The notes: a model not told the origin generated them from the sequence alone. A stretch of DNA of 64,000 nt from Rubrobacter taiwanensis (GCF_004337705.1 NZ_SKBU01000006.1:248001-312000); one strand, 5' to 3'. Shown: positions 10,063 through 18,865, numbered from the stretch's first letter. Numbers and translations: made by a program.

Positions 10063-10665
10063 CTACGCGCTGAACGCTATCTTCTCGCTCTCCGTGATAT
10101 CGCCGGTGAAGAGGAACGCCGTCTGGCGCAGGGAGGCCTCCAGGTCGAAGGGGTCGAGCGCGCTGGTCGCGTCGCGCGGGATGACGACGTGGAACCAGCG
10201 CAGGGCGGCGCTGGCGGCGGTGTAGTGGACGCAGATGTTGGCGACCGTGCCGCAGATGATGAGCGTGTCCACCTCCCAGAGGCGCAGGAAGTGATCCAGG
10301 TGCGTCCCGTAGAAGGCGTCGTAGCGGACCTTGCGCAGCACCAGCTCGTCTTCGCGCGGGGCGAGCTCGTCTATGATCTGCCAGCCCCACGTGCCCTCCC
10401 GGCAGTGTTCGGGCCAGATCTCCCACTCCGGATCGCCCTCGTTGTGGGTATCCTGGGTGAAGACCACCTTCATCCCGGAGCTCCGGGCACGCTCCAGGAG
10501 GGACCGGATGGCCGGCACCGTCCCCGCGGCGTCGGGCACCACGAGCGTGCCGCCCTCCTTCACGAAATCGTTCTGCATGTCCACCACGATGAGAGCGGCG
10601 CGGGAGGGGTCCACGCGGACGCTCTCCTTCACCTCGTACTCCGGAACCTCGAGTGCGCGGGCCAT
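10063..10665 (-). CDS. Isochorismatase-family cysteine hydrolase
   Basis: A 200-residue hydrolase of the isochorismatase/nicotinamidase superfamily. The catalytic triad is visible: Asp in ALIVVDMQNDF, Lys in LRKVRYDAFYGT and Cys in GTVANICVHYTA, which also has the usual cis-peptide before the Cys. Possible substrates are nicotinamide, isochorismate, N-carbamoyl compounds or other amides; the sequence does not decide. I chose the ATG at 10665 (MARALEVP) because AAGGAG lies 10 nt upstream; an ATG at 10698 lacks an SD. Confidence 0.82.
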   Translation of the reverse strand: MARALEVPEYEVKESVRVDPSRAALIVVDMQNDFVKEGGTLVVPDAAGTVPAIRSLLERARSSGMKVVFTQDTHNEGDPEWEIWPEHCREGTWGWQIIDELAPREDELVLRKVRYDAFYGTHLDHFLRLWEVDTLIICGTVANICVHYTAASAALRWFHVVIPRDATSALDPFDLEASLRQTAFLFTGDITESEKIAFSA

Positions 10666-10725
10666 GGTCGTCTCGCTCCTTCTCTCGCCTGATTCCATAG
10701 TTTACCGCGGAGCGGGCGCCGCCGG

Positions 10726-10754
10726 CTGACACGCAGCCCCCCGGGTGCTAGAGT
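10726..10754 (+). promoter_or_regulatory. Promoter of the DUF815 gene, leaderless type
   Basis: CTGACA (10726-10731), 17-nt spacer, TGC-TAGAGT extended -10 (10749-10754). The ATG of the next gene begins 8 nt after the -10 box, so the transcript should start at or within 2 nt of the start codon. Confidence 0.6.
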
Positions 10755-10762
10755 TCCCGCAT

Positions 10763-12070
10763 ATGCGGCGGAACGAGCTAGAGCGACTCCTGCTCCGGTG
10801 CGAGGGGCTAGCCGTGCTGCGGGGGGTCCTGGATTCGCAGCCGGCACGGCGGTTCCTGCGGGTGCTGGAGCTGCTCGCAGACGAGCGCGCAGACGCCGCC
10901 GGGATGGCCGGTGCCTGCGGACGCCTCTGGCGCGAGCTGGCCATAGAGAGGAGCGGGCTGCTCCCCGACGCTTGGCGGTCGCACCTCGTGGAGCGCCTGC
11001 TGGAGGACGAGAACCCGTTCAGCCTCGCCGCCGAGCGAGGGAGGGCCGCGCCCGAGGCCGCCGGACAGGTCCGCACCGAGCTCCGGACGCTGCGGCGGCT
11101 CTTCGAGCTGAGCACCGGCGGGCTGCTCGGGCTGGCCGAGGGGCGGTTCCCGGAGCTCGCCGGGCTCTGGGAGCCGCTGGAGACCCGCGACCTCCCGGAT
11201 GGCTCGCCCCGGCGCGAGTTCGCCGCCAAGCTCGCGGCCACGGAGGACTGGGGGGAGCGGGTGGAGGATCTGGCCCGGTACTTCGCCACTTACGGGGCGG
11301 GGGCACCCGGACGCCATCGCGCGTTCAGCTGGAGCGGCGGGGAGTTGCTCCCGGTACGCTACCCGGACCCGGTACGGCTCGGTGAGCTCTACGGCTACGA
11401 GCGGGAGCGGGAGCCCCTGGTGCGCAACACCGAGCGCTTCCTGGCCGGGCTTCCGGCCCACCACGCGCTCGTTTACGGTCTGCCCGGCACGGGCAAATCC
11501 GCGACCGTGAAGGCCATAGCGAACGAGTACGCCGAGCGGGGGCTGCGGCTGGTGGAGCTGGCGAAGGGCGAGCTCGGGGAGCTGCCGCGCCTGCTGGAGG
11601 TTCTGCGGGAACGCGGGCTGCGCTTTATCGTGTTCGTGGATGACCTGTCGTTCGAGGAACACGAGGTGGAGTACAAGGCGCTCAAGGCGCTGCTGGAGGG
11701 GAGCGTTTCCGAGCCGCCGCAGAACGTGCGGCTCTACGCCACCTCCAACCGGCGCAACATCGTGCGGGAGCGCTTCTCCGAGCGGGACGAGGCGGATGAC
11801 GTACACCTGCGCGACTCGATGCAGGAGAAGCTCTCGCTTGCGGCCCGCTTCGGGCTGCGCATCACCTTCCTCGCCCCGGACCAGAAGCGCTATCTGGAGA
11901 TCGTCTCCGGGCTGGTGCGGGAGCGGGGGATTGAGATCCCGGAAGAGGAGCTGCGGGAGCGCGCCCTCCGGTGGGATGTGTGGAGCGCCGGGCGTTCGGG
12001 CCGCACGGCCCGGCAGTTCGTAGACGAGCTGGAGGCGGAGCTCTCCGGCCAGATCCGCCGGCTGTGGTAG
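10763..12070 (+). CDS. DUF815 family AAA-type ATP-binding protein
   Basis: About 435 residues. The C-terminal half is an AAA+-like ATPase: Walker A GLPGTGKS (near residue 240), Walker B RFIVFVDDLSF and a sensor-like ATSNRRNIV. This, with the RYPDPVRLGELYGYEREREPL lead-in, is the DUF815 signature. The N-terminal half is helical and poorly conserved. The biological role is not established. The ATG at 10763 is preferred because a promoter at 10726-10754 would give a leaderless mRNA starting there; a GTG at 10745 overlaps that promoter. Confidence 0.82.
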   Translation: MRRNELERLLLRCEGLAVLRGVLDSQPARRFLRVLELLADERADAAGMAGACGRLWRELAIERSGLLPDAWRSHLVERLLEDENPFSLAAERGRAAPEAAGQVRTELRTLRRLFELSTGGLLGLAEGRFPELAGLWEPLETRDLPDGSPRREFAAKLAATEDWGERVEDLARYFATYGAGAPGRHRAFSWSGGELLPVRYPDPVRLGELYGYEREREPLVRNTERFLAGLPAHHALVYGLPGTGKSATVKAIANEYAERGLRLVELAKGELGELPRLLEVLRERGLRFIVFVDDLSFEEHEVEYKALKALLEGSVSEPPQNVRLYATSNRRNIVRERFSERDEADDVHLRDSMQEKLSLAARFGLRITFLAPDQKRYLEIVSGLVRERGIEIPEEELRERALRWDVWSAGRSGRTARQFVDELEAELSGQIRRLW

Positions 12071-12113
12071 CCTCTCTGAGGGTTTTTAGTTTCTCAGCAG
12101 ATAGGAGGACGCT

Positions 12114-12818
12114 TTGGCACAGCCGATAGACCTCTACTACTGGCCGACCCCGAACGGTTGGAAGATCACGATCTTCCTGGAGGAGACCGGACTTCCATAT
12201 AACGTCATCCCGGTAGACATCACCGCCGGAGACCAGTTCAAAGAGGACTTCCTGAAGATCAGCCCCAACAACAAGATGCCCGCCATCGTGGACCCCGAGG
12301 GGCCCGGCGGGGAGCCGGTCAGCCTCTTCGAGTCGGGGGCGATCCTGATCTACCTCGCCGAGAAGACCGGCGAACTTTTGCCCCGATCTCCGCGCGAGAA
12401 ATACCTGGTTTTGCAGTGGCTGATGTTCCAGGTGGGGCACGTCGGACCGATGCTCGGGCAGGCGCACCACTTCCGCCAGTACGCGCCGGAGGAGATCCCC
12501 TACGCCATCGAGCGCTACACGAACGAGGCTGCCCGGCTGTACGGGGTGATGGACCGGCGGCTCTCGGAGGTCGAGTATTTCGCCGGGGAGTACTCCATCG
12601 CGGACGTGGCGATCTTCCCCTGGATCGTGCCGCACGAGAATCAGGGGCAGGACCTCGGCGACTACCCGAACCTCGCGCGCTGGTACGAGGCCGTCAGGTC
12701 CCGGCCCGCGGTGCAGCGGGGGCTGGACGTAGGCCGGGAGCTCCGGCGGCGGCTGGGACGGGACATGGACGAGGAGACCCGCCGCATCCTCTTCGGCGGG
12801 AGGTCCTCCGGCAGGTAG
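12114..12818 (+). CDS. Glutathione S-transferase family protein, YghU/YfcG-like
   Basis: 234 residues. The N-terminal thioredoxin-like domain reads LYYWPTPNGWKITIFLEE; the Asn of TPNG is the active-site residue in the disulfide-bond reductase YghU/YfcG subgroup. The KMPAIVDPEG and LFESGAILIYLAEKTG motifs bind glutathione, and a helical C-terminal domain contains the N-capping motif YSIADVAIFPWI. If the organism makes no glutathione, another thiol may be used (inference). It starts with TTG, with AGGAGG 5 nt upstream. Confidence 0.88.
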   Translation: MAQPIDLYYWPTPNGWKITIFLEETGLPYNVIPVDITAGDQFKEDFLKISPNNKMPAIVDPEGPGGEPVSLFESGAILIYLAEKTGELLPRSPREKYLVLQWLMFQVGHVGPMLGQAHHFRQYAPEEIPYAIERYTNEAARLYGVMDRRLSEVEYFAGEYSIADVAIFPWIVPHENQGQDLGDYPNLARWYEAVRSRPAVQRGLDVGRELRRRLGRDMDEETRRILFGGRSSGR

Positions 12819-12820
12819 CC

Positions 12821-13096
12821 CTACGGGCGGAAGAGCCGGAGCGAGGTCGCCATGAGGCCGTAGGCGAGGAAGACGCCGAACGCCCCGAGGAGCTGGTCGT
12901 AGAGCAGGGCCGCCTGATGGGCGGCCAGGAAGACCCCCAGCGCGAGCAGCGCGCTTAACCCCCGGGCGGCGCGGTGGAGCGCCCTCCGGCGGCGGTAGGT
13001 GGGAAAGCGGCACACCCTCGCGACTCGCTCCGGGGGAGGAGGAGCGGGTTGGGGCCGGGGATTCTCTCGAGCTCCCTCCGATACGCGGGCTTCCAT
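12821..13096 (-). CDS. Small hypothetical membrane protein
   Basis: 91 residues: a Pro/Arg-rich N-terminus of about 45 residues, then two hydrophobic stretches (roughly 46-62 and 66-86). It is convergent with the transferase gene, and GGAG precedes the ATG by 9 nt. No family is recognised. The composition is ordinary for this genome, so coding is likely but not certain. Confidence 0.55.
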   Translation of the reverse strand: MEARVSEGARENPRPQPAPPPPERVARVCRFPTYRRRRALHRAARGLSALLALGVFLAAHQAALLYDQLLGAFGVFLAYGLMATSLRLFRP

Positions 13097-13176
13097 ACCC
13101 CCAGTCTCCGGGAGAATCCCGGATTATCAAGGGGTGATCCGAGCGCCGGCAGAGATTCGCGCCGCCCGAGGGGGTA

Positions 13177-13962
13177 TCAGATCAGCAGCTCGCCCTCGCA
13201 GACGTACTCGGCCGGGCCGCTCATGTAGACGGGCTCGCCCTCCCCGGCCCACTCAACCTCCACGGTTCCGCCATCGAGCACGACCCGCACCGGGCTTTCG
13301 GCCAGCCTCCGGTGTATCGCGGCCACCGCCGTGGCACCGGAGCCGGTCCCGGAGGCCAGAGTGGCTCCCGCGCCACGCTCCCAGATGCGCATACGTATCT
13401 CGTGGGCGCCGCGGACGTGGGCAAACTCCACGTTCGTCCCCTCCGGGAAGGCGGGATGACGCTCGACGGCCGGCCCGATCTCTCCCAGGTCCAGCTCCTC
13501 TACCACCCGTTCGTCGCCGAGGAAGGTCACCGCGTGCGGGTTGCCCGTCGAGACCCGGAGGAAGGCGTACCCGTATAGCGCTATCCTGCCCCGGACTGCC
13601 GGCACGCCCAGATCTACCCGGGAGGAGCCGTCTTCGCGGAGCAGGATCTTCTTGAGGCCTGCGCCGGTCTCCACGGTGAACGCGCTTTGGACCCTGCCCC
13701 GGTCCCCGAGGTAGCGGGCCAGGCACCGGATGCCGTTGCCGCACATCTCGGCAACCGAGCCGTCGGAGTTGTAGTAGATCATCTTCACGTCCGCCGCGTC
13801 CGAACCCGCCGGGATGAGGATGCCATCCGCTCCGACCCCGAAGCGCCTCTCGCACGCCCGGCGGGCGAGTCCGGAGAGGTCCGCTCCCTCCACCTCTTCC
13901 GGCTCGAAGATCAGGAAGTCGTTGCCGCAGCCGTGCATCTTCGTGAACCGCACGCTTGCCAT
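13177..13962 (-). CDS. dapF: Diaminopimelate epimerase
   Basis: Converts LL- to meso-diaminopimelate, the penultimate step to lysine and the source of DAP for peptidoglycan. It is 261 residues long with the two pseudo-symmetric halves of the family. The first catalytic Cys is present (Cys74 in MCGNGIRC). The second, normally in the ACGTG motif, is Ser204 here (ERGAGATLASGTGSGA; codon TCC at 13351-13353). The usual Glu of GET is also Ala. GGGAGGG precedes the ATG by 4 nt. It starts almost back-to-back with the next rightward gene. See findings for the missing Cys. Confidence 0.88.
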   Translation of the reverse strand: MASVRFTKMHGCGNDFLIFEPEEVEGADLSGLARRACERRFGVGADGILIPAGSDAADVKMIYYNSDGSVAEMCGNGIRCLARYLGDRGRVQSAFTVETGAGLKKILLREDGSSRVDLGVPAVRGRIALYGYAFLRVSTGNPHAVTFLGDERVVEELDLGEIGPAVERHPAFPEGTNVEFAHVRGAHEIRMRIWERGAGATLASGTGSGATAVAAIHRRLAESPVRVVLDGGTVEVEWAGEGEPVYMSGPAEYVCEGELLI

Positions 13963-13994
13963 TCTACCCTCCCGATGCCAGACTCACGAGGGTC

Positions 13995-14996
13995 GTGAGC
14001 CGCGTGGTCAAGACATTGCACCGGATCTCCTGGGCGGAGGGGCTCAGAAACGGGCTGTGGACGGCCTGGGTGCTGGGCAAGATCATCTTCCCCGTCACCC
14101 TCGCGGTCACCGCGCTGCAGTACACGCCCGCCTTCGACGTGCTGCTCTCCGGGCTGCGGCCGGTTATGGCCCCGCTCGGGCTGCCGGAAGAAGCGGCTAT
14201 CCCGCTGCTTCTCGGCAACCTGGTGAACCTCTACGCGGCCATCGGAGCGATGCTCTCCCTGGAGCTCACGGTCAAGCAGGTCTTCATTCTGGCGGTGATG
14301 CTGAGCTTCTCGCACATGCTGCCGGGGGAGGGTGCGATCTGCCGCCGGGCCGGGGGAAGCTTCCTCCTCATAACCGCCCTGCGGCTCGGGCTGGCGGTGC
14401 TCTCTGCGGCCGTCATCAACCTCGTATGGCGGGGTGGGAAGGAGCGGGCAGCCTACAGCATCTCCCCGCCGGCCCAGGCCGAGCCTTCCGGGACGGGGGA
14501 GATCCTGCTCCACGCGCTGCAGGCGGCCGCATACGGGGTTCTGGGTCTGGCCGCGATCGTGGTCCCGATCATGCTCCTCATCCAGATCCTGCGCGACCTG
14601 CGCTTCCTGGACTGGTTCGCCGCAAGGATGCAGCCGCTGATGAGCCCCCTGGGGCTTGCGCCGCGGGCCTCGGTCACCATGGCGAGCGGCCTCATCTTCG
14701 GCCTGGCCTTCGGAGCGGGAGTCATACTCCAGCAAGCCCGCGAGCAGAGATTCACCCGGCGGGAGATCACGCTCATCCTCGTCTTCCTCGCCACCTGCCA
14801 CGCCGTGGTGGAGGATACCCTGATCTTCGTCCCCCTCGGGGTGGACGTGCTCTGGCTGCTCCTCATCCGGTTGGCCGCCGCTGTGGCCCTGACCGCCCTC
14901 CTAGCTGCGCTCTGGAGGGAGCCCGGGAAGCTTAGTCCTCCGCCCGGCCGCCGAGGTGCTTCGCCAGAAACCTCTCGGCGGCAGCGTAGAACTTGA
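13995..14996 (+). CDS. Gate-domain (nucleoside recognition) membrane protein
   Basis: A hydrophobic protein of about 333 residues with two similar halves. Each carries a Gate-type segment (LLLGNLVNLYAAIGAM in the first, ASGLIFGLAFGAGVI in the second) and a conserved helix pair (LSFSHMLPGEGAICRRAGG; FLATCHAVVEDTLIF). This is the layout of SpmA/SpmB- or nucleoside-recognition-type proteins, whose transported substrate is unknown. The start is uncertain: GTG 13995 or GTG 14004 both follow GAGGG. Its 3' end overlaps the convergent peptidase gene by 65 nt. Confidence 0.75.
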   Translation: MSRVVKTLHRISWAEGLRNGLWTAWVLGKIIFPVTLAVTALQYTPAFDVLLSGLRPVMAPLGLPEEAAIPLLLGNLVNLYAAIGAMLSLELTVKQVFILAVMLSFSHMLPGEGAICRRAGGSFLLITALRLGLAVLSAAVINLVWRGGKERAAYSISPPAQAEPSGTGEILLHALQAAAYGVLGLAAIVVPIMLLIQILRDLRFLDWFAARMQPLMSPLGLAPRASVTMASGLIFGLAFGAGVILQQAREQRFTRREITLILVFLATCHAVVEDTLIFVPLGVDVLWLLLIRLAAAVALTALLAALWREPGKLSPPPGRRGASPETSRRQRRT

Positions 14997-16773
14997 GCCG
15001 GTTCTCCGGGCGGGCGAAGCCGTGGCCCTCGTCCTCGAAGAGCAGGTACTCGTAGTCCACGCCCCGCTCCTTGAGGGCGGCCACGATCTGCTCGCTCTCG
15101 GCCTGCTTGACACGCGGGTCGTTCGCACCCTGGGCTATGAGGAGCGGGATCTTTATCCTGTCCGCCTTGAAGAGCGGGGAGCGGGACTTCAGAAACTCCT
15201 CTTCTGTTTCGGGGTTGCCGACCCGCTCGTGGAACTGCGCGACCAGCGGCCGCCAGTAAGGCGGGATGCTGTTTATGAGGGTGATCAGGTTCGAAGGCCC
15301 CACGATATCTACGGCGCAGCAGAAGAGGTCCGGGGTAAACGCCGCTCCCACCAGCGCCGCATACCCGCCGTACGATCCGCCGTAGATGGCTACCCGCCTC
15401 GGGTCTGCGATGCCCTCCCGGACGGCCCACTCCACGGCGTCTACCAGGTCGTCGTGCATCTTCGCGCCCCACTCCCGGTCCCCGGCGTTCAGGAAGTCCT
15501 TGCCGTAGCCGGTGGAGCCCCGGTAGTTGACCTGCAGGCAGGCGTAGCCGCGGTTGGCGAACCACTGCGCCTCGGGATCGTAGCCCCAGTAGTCCCGCGC
15601 CCAGGGACCGCCGTGCACGTTGAGCACCATCGGGACGGGCAGCTCCGCGCCTTCGGGGAGGGTGAGGTAGCCGTGGATCTCCAGCCCGTCCCGGGCGGTG
15701 AAGGAGACGGGCCGCATGCGCGCCAGCTCGTACTGCGCGAGCTCGGGCCGGTCATCGAAGAGGTGCTCTCCGGTCTTCGCGCCCCGGTCGTAGGAGTAGA
15801 AGGCATGCGGTCCGTCGTCGGTCTCGAAGCCGACGATCCAGGTCGCGTCCGCCCGGTCGCGGCTCATGAGGGAGAAGTCCCCGCGGTGCAGCCTCTCCAG
15901 CGCCCGGAAGTCCTCCCGGATGCTCTCGTCCAGCACGACCCACTCGGTGCGGGCCCGGATGAAGGAGACGGCCTGCACCTCGTGGGTGTCGGGGTGGATC
16001 ACGGCCTCCCCCACATCGTATCGCGGGTCTTCGGCCAGCACCTCAAGCTCACCACCCTCCAGGTCCAGCCGGACCAGCCGGGCGGCGTTGACCCCGCGGG
16101 AGTCCTTCAGGTGCAGGTGCCGGCCGTCACCGGAGAACCCTACCGGCGCGCTGGTCAGGCTGTCCACCCGGTCCCAGGAGAGGATCTTCTCCCATTCGGA
16201 ATCCTTATCTTCCCGCACCAGCAGGTCGAAGCCGCCCTCCGGGGTCGCGGCCATCGCCGCGCGCACGTGGAGGTCCGCGTCGGCCAGCCAGCCGGCGACG
16301 TTGCCCGGATTCTTCGCGGCGAGCTCCAGATCTCCGGTCTTCAGGTCCAGGCGGTAAGCGTCGTGCAGCTCGGGGCTCTCCCGGTTCATGGCGATGACGA
16401 GCTCGTCCGGGAAGCGCCGGCTGCGGGCCACGATCTGTACCTGCACCTCCTCGAACGGCGTGAGCTCGCGCGTCTCTCCGGTGCCGACGTCCGTGGCGTA
16501 GAGCCGCCAGTTCTCGTCGCCGCCCACGTCCTGGAGGTACAGGATGCGCTCCCCGCTCTCGGCCCAGAAGAAGATGCGGATGCCCCGGTAGTCGTCGCCA
16601 GTGACGGGCTCATAATCCCCTTCTTCTACGCTCCCGACCCAGACGTTAAGCACGCCGTCTACCGGGGCCAGGTAAGCCAGCTGCGTCCCGTCCGGCGAGA
16701 TCTGAGGGAAGGTCCTCTCGGGATTGCCGAACAGAACCTCGCGCGGGATCAGGGGCGGCATCTTATCTGTCAT
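14932..16773 (-). CDS. S9-family prolyl oligopeptidase/acylaminoacyl peptidase
   Basis: A 613-residue serine peptidase, probably cytoplasmic because no signal peptide is seen. The N-terminal 370 residues form a beta-propeller (blades such as 'ISPDGTQLAYLAP' and 'FSGDGRHLHLKDS'). The C-terminal alpha/beta hydrolase has the nucleophile in GGSYGGYAA, the Asp in GANDPRV and the His in EDEGHGF. It should cleave short peptides or N-acylated amino acids. The ATG at 16773 is chosen because AAGGAG lies 5 nt upstream; an upstream ATG at 16806 has no SD. Confidence 0.9.
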   Translation of the reverse strand: MTDKMPPLIPREVLFGNPERTFPQISPDGTQLAYLAPVDGVLNVWVGSVEEGDYEPVTGDDYRGIRIFFWAESGERILYLQDVGGDENWRLYATDVGTGETRELTPFEEVQVQIVARSRRFPDELVIAMNRESPELHDAYRLDLKTGDLELAAKNPGNVAGWLADADLHVRAAMAATPEGGFDLLVREDKDSEWEKILSWDRVDSLTSAPVGFSGDGRHLHLKDSRGVNAARLVRLDLEGGELEVLAEDPRYDVGEAVIHPDTHEVQAVSFIRARTEWVVLDESIREDFRALERLHRGDFSLMSRDRADATWIVGFETDDGPHAFYSYDRGAKTGEHLFDDRPELAQYELARMRPVSFTARDGLEIHGYLTLPEGAELPVPMVLNVHGGPWARDYWGYDPEAQWFANRGYACLQVNYRGSTGYGKDFLNAGDREWGAKMHDDLVDAVEWAVREGIADPRRVAIYGGSYGGYAALVGAAFTPDLFCCAVDIVGPSNLITLINSIPPYWRPLVAQFHERVGNPETEEEFLKSRSPLFKADRIKIPLLIAQGANDPRVKQAESEQIVAALKERGVDYEYLLFEDEGHGFARPENRLKFYAAAERFLAKHLGGRAED

Positions 16774-16842
16774 GGAGTCTCCTTCTGCGTAGCCGACGCC
16801 TCCCATACTAAACGAATCGGCCGCGGGAATCGCTCCGCGGTT

Positions 16843-17253
16843 CTAGGCGTCGAATACGCGTAGCTGCTCCCGGCTCGGGCCCTCGGTTAGGAGGCTGACC
16901 AGCACGATGGCCACCAGCGCCACGGCGATGGCCGGCACTATGGGAGGCAGGCCGAGCGGCTCGCCCAGGATATACCAGACGAGAGCCGTCCCGCCGCCCC
17001 CGATCACACTCAGCATGCCCGCGGCCGGGGTCGCGCCGCGCCACAGGTAGCCCGCGTAGAGCGGCACGAGCAGCCCGGCGCTGTAGAGCGTGTAGGCGAA
17101 GACGATGGCCGTCACGATATCCGGCATCAGCACGGCGAGGGTGAAGGCGAGAGTGGCGAAGACGACCACGGCCACCTGACCGACCTTGCGCAGCTCGACG
17201 CTCGGGACCTCCCGCGGGGTGAGCTGTTGGTAGAAGTCCCGGGCCAGGTTCAC
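16843..17253 (-). pseudogene. Remnant of a sodium:solute symporter (C-terminal third only)
   Basis: Only about 136 residues remain, matching the last four transmembrane helices of an SSS-family carrier, which is normally 450-550 residues. The N-terminal nine or so helices are missing. The conserved frame can be followed a few codons upstream (SEASVNLARDFY, typical of the family) into the end of tenA, which stops 8 nt before. This looks like a deletion that joined tenA to the tail of a symporter gene. It lies downstream of the TPP riboswitch and tenA, so the intact gene may have been a thiamine- or precursor-related transporter (inference). Confidence 0.72.
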
Positions 17254-17260
17254 GCTTGCC

Positions 17261-17932
17261 TCAGACCGGCCACCCCTCCAGGTCGTAGGCCATGCTCCAG
17301 AACATGTACTCCATCCGGCAACTGGTCAGGTAGTGGTCCTCCATCCGGGCACGCTCCGCTGCTCCGGCGTCGGCGGCCAGGCGGTCTATGCGGCTTGCGA
17401 ACTCGCGGCAGATGTCCCCGACCACCGGGTCGGCGTAGAACTCGATCCACTCCCGGAACGGGTGCGAGTCGTCGGGACGGACCTCCTCTTTGAGCCTGAG
17501 CCCGATCTCCCAGTAGGTCAGCGGGCAGGGGTAGAGGGCGCAGAGCAGCTCGCCCAGAGTGCCGCTGTGGGCGGCGTAGAGCATGTGCCGGGTGTAGTTG
17601 CGGGCGGTAGGAGTGAGGGTAGCGGCCTGCTCCAGCTCCTTCATCGAATGTCCCGAGACGGCGGCGAAGTTCCGGTGCGGGTGGTTCTCCGAGTCGAGGA
17701 TGAAGCGGATCTGCTCGTTGAAGAACTCGATGTCCTCGCGCCGGGTGCTCTTGGAGATGGCGAGCCCGTAGACCTGGCAGAACACGGTGAGGTACTGGAA
17801 GTCCTGCCGCACGTAGTGCGCCAGTTGCTCGCCGCTCAGGCTTCCTCCGGCTATACCCCGCACGAACGGGTGGCCGAAGATGGCCTCGTAGATGGGGTCG
17901 GCCTTCTGCCGCAGCTCGTCGGTGAACTTCAT
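17261..17932 (-). CDS. tenA: Thiaminase II / aminopyrimidine aminohydrolase
   Basis: A 223-residue all-helical TenA. It hydrolyses aminomethyl-HMP made from degraded thiamine, recycling the pyrimidine for thiamine synthesis. The catalytic Cys is Cys136 in LCALYPCPLTYWEIG, and the catalytic Glu is Glu208 in SCRMEYMFW. The ATG at 17932 has GGGAGG 5 nt upstream, lying just behind the P1 stem of the TPP riboswitch. That fits ligand-dependent hiding of the ribosome site. No other thi genes are nearby. Confidence 0.92.
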   Translation of the reverse strand: MKFTDELRQKADPIYEAIFGHPFVRGIAGGSLSGEQLAHYVRQDFQYLTVFCQVYGLAISKSTRREDIEFFNEQIRFILDSENHPHRNFAAVSGHSMKELEQAATLTPTARNYTRHMLYAAHSGTLGELLCALYPCPLTYWEIGLRLKEEVRPDDSHPFREWIEFYADPVVGDICREFASRIDRLAADAGAAERARMEDHYLTSCRMEYMFWSMAYDLEGWPV

Positions 17933-17942
17933 GGTTCCTCCC

Positions 17943-18027
17943 TCCGCCGGCATTACCCGGATCAGGTTCCTCGGGTCGGCGCGGCTCTTCAGCGCCCTCT
18001 CAGCTCCCTACCGGAAGCTCCCCGGTT
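17943..18027 (-). promoter_or_regulatory. TPP (THI-box) riboswitch upstream of tenA
   Basis: Read on the minus strand, the thi-box landmarks appear in order: GGGGAGC near 18023, GCTGAGAGGGCGC near 18005-17993, the P3 stem region, then ACCTGATCCGGGTAATGCC near 17968-17950. The 3' P1 strand abuts GGAGGGAGG, the tenA ribosome site, suggesting translational control by thiamine pyrophosphate. Confidence 0.93.
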
Positions 18028-18042
18028 CTCTGTGCAGGCATG

Positions 18043-18861
18043 TTACATGGGTCTTGAGTCCCCTGCAAACCCTCCCCCGCCAGACCATTCCAGCACGTCC
18101 TGCATGGTGTAGAGGCCGGGCTCGGCCTGCGCGGCGAACGCGGCGGCCCTCAGCGCACCCGTGGCAAACGTGCGGCGGGAGCGGGCGCGGTGGGTGACCT
18201 CTACCTCCTCGCCCTCGGAGTAGAAGGTGAGCCGGTGCTCGCCCACGACGGCCCCGCCGCGCACGGCGTGGATCCCGATCTCACCCTCCCCACGCGGCGC
18301 AACCCCGTGCCGGCCGTAGACGGCCACGTCCTCCAGCCGCCGGTTCCGGCCCTCGGCTGCGGCACGGGCCAGCAGGAGCGCCGTGCCGGAGGGCGCGTCC
18401 CGTTTGCCGCGGTGGTGCGCCTCCACGAGCTCGATGTCGTAACCCGCGCCGAGCCTCGCCGCCAGGTCCCGCACCATCTCCACCAGCAGGTTTACCCCCA
18501 CGCTCATGTTCGGGGCCAGAACCACCGGGACGTTTCCGGCGGCGGCCTCGATCTCCGCCCGCTCGTCTTCGGCGAGCCCCGTGGTGCCGATCACGACCGG
18601 CTTGCGGTAGGCGAGGTGCCCGACGGTCGCCTCCGGGGTGGTGAAGTCTATTAGCACGTCGGCGTCTTGCGGGGGGTCTTCGGTCGCAGCGACGCCGGCC
18701 CGCCCGGCCCCGCACAGCTCGCCCAGGTCCGCTCCGAGATCATCCGAGCCGGGCCGTACCGTGCCGCCGGCGAGCTCACATTCTTCGCTCTCCAGGGCGG
18801 CGCGGCAGATCTCGCGCCCCATCCGGCCCGCCGCACCGAGCACCGCGACCCTGACGGGCAC
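18043..18861 (-). CDS. dapB: 4-hydroxy-tetrahydrodipicolinate reductase
   Basis: Reduces the DapA product to tetrahydrodipicolinate with NAD(P)H. It is 272 residues long, with the nucleotide-binding GAAGRMGREI at residues 9-18 and the DFTTPEATVGH motif. The signature catalytic segment is ELVEAHHRGKRDAPSGTA (His pair plus Lys). A Gly-rich tail is a little longer than usual. The GTG start lies 4 nt after the dapA stop, with GGAGGAAG upstream inside dapA, so it is the last gene of a lysC-dapA-dapB operon. Confidence 0.95.
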   Translation of the reverse strand: MPVRVAVLGAAGRMGREICRAALESEECELAGGTVRPGSDDLGADLGELCGAGRAGVAATEDPPQDADVLIDFTTPEATVGHLAYRKPVVIGTTGLAEDERAEIEAAAGNVPVVLAPNMSVGVNLLVEMVRDLAARLGAGYDIELVEAHHRGKRDAPSGTALLLARAAAEGRNRRLEDVAVYGRHGVAPRGEGEIGIHAVRGGAVVGEHRLTFYSEGEEVEVTHRARSRRTFATGALRAAAFAAQAEPGLYTMQDVLEWSGGGGFAGDSRPM

Positions 18862-18865
18862 GGCG

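Noticed and set aside
14956-16863. Long open frame (over 600 codons) antisense to the S9 peptidase gene
   Set aside because: It is a GC-driven shadow of a clearly conserved protein on the other strand; its translation shows no family motif. Similar shadows at 5200-6471, 7463-9232, 27489-29516, 34287-35579, 55019-56677 and 56756-58552 were rejected for the same reason.
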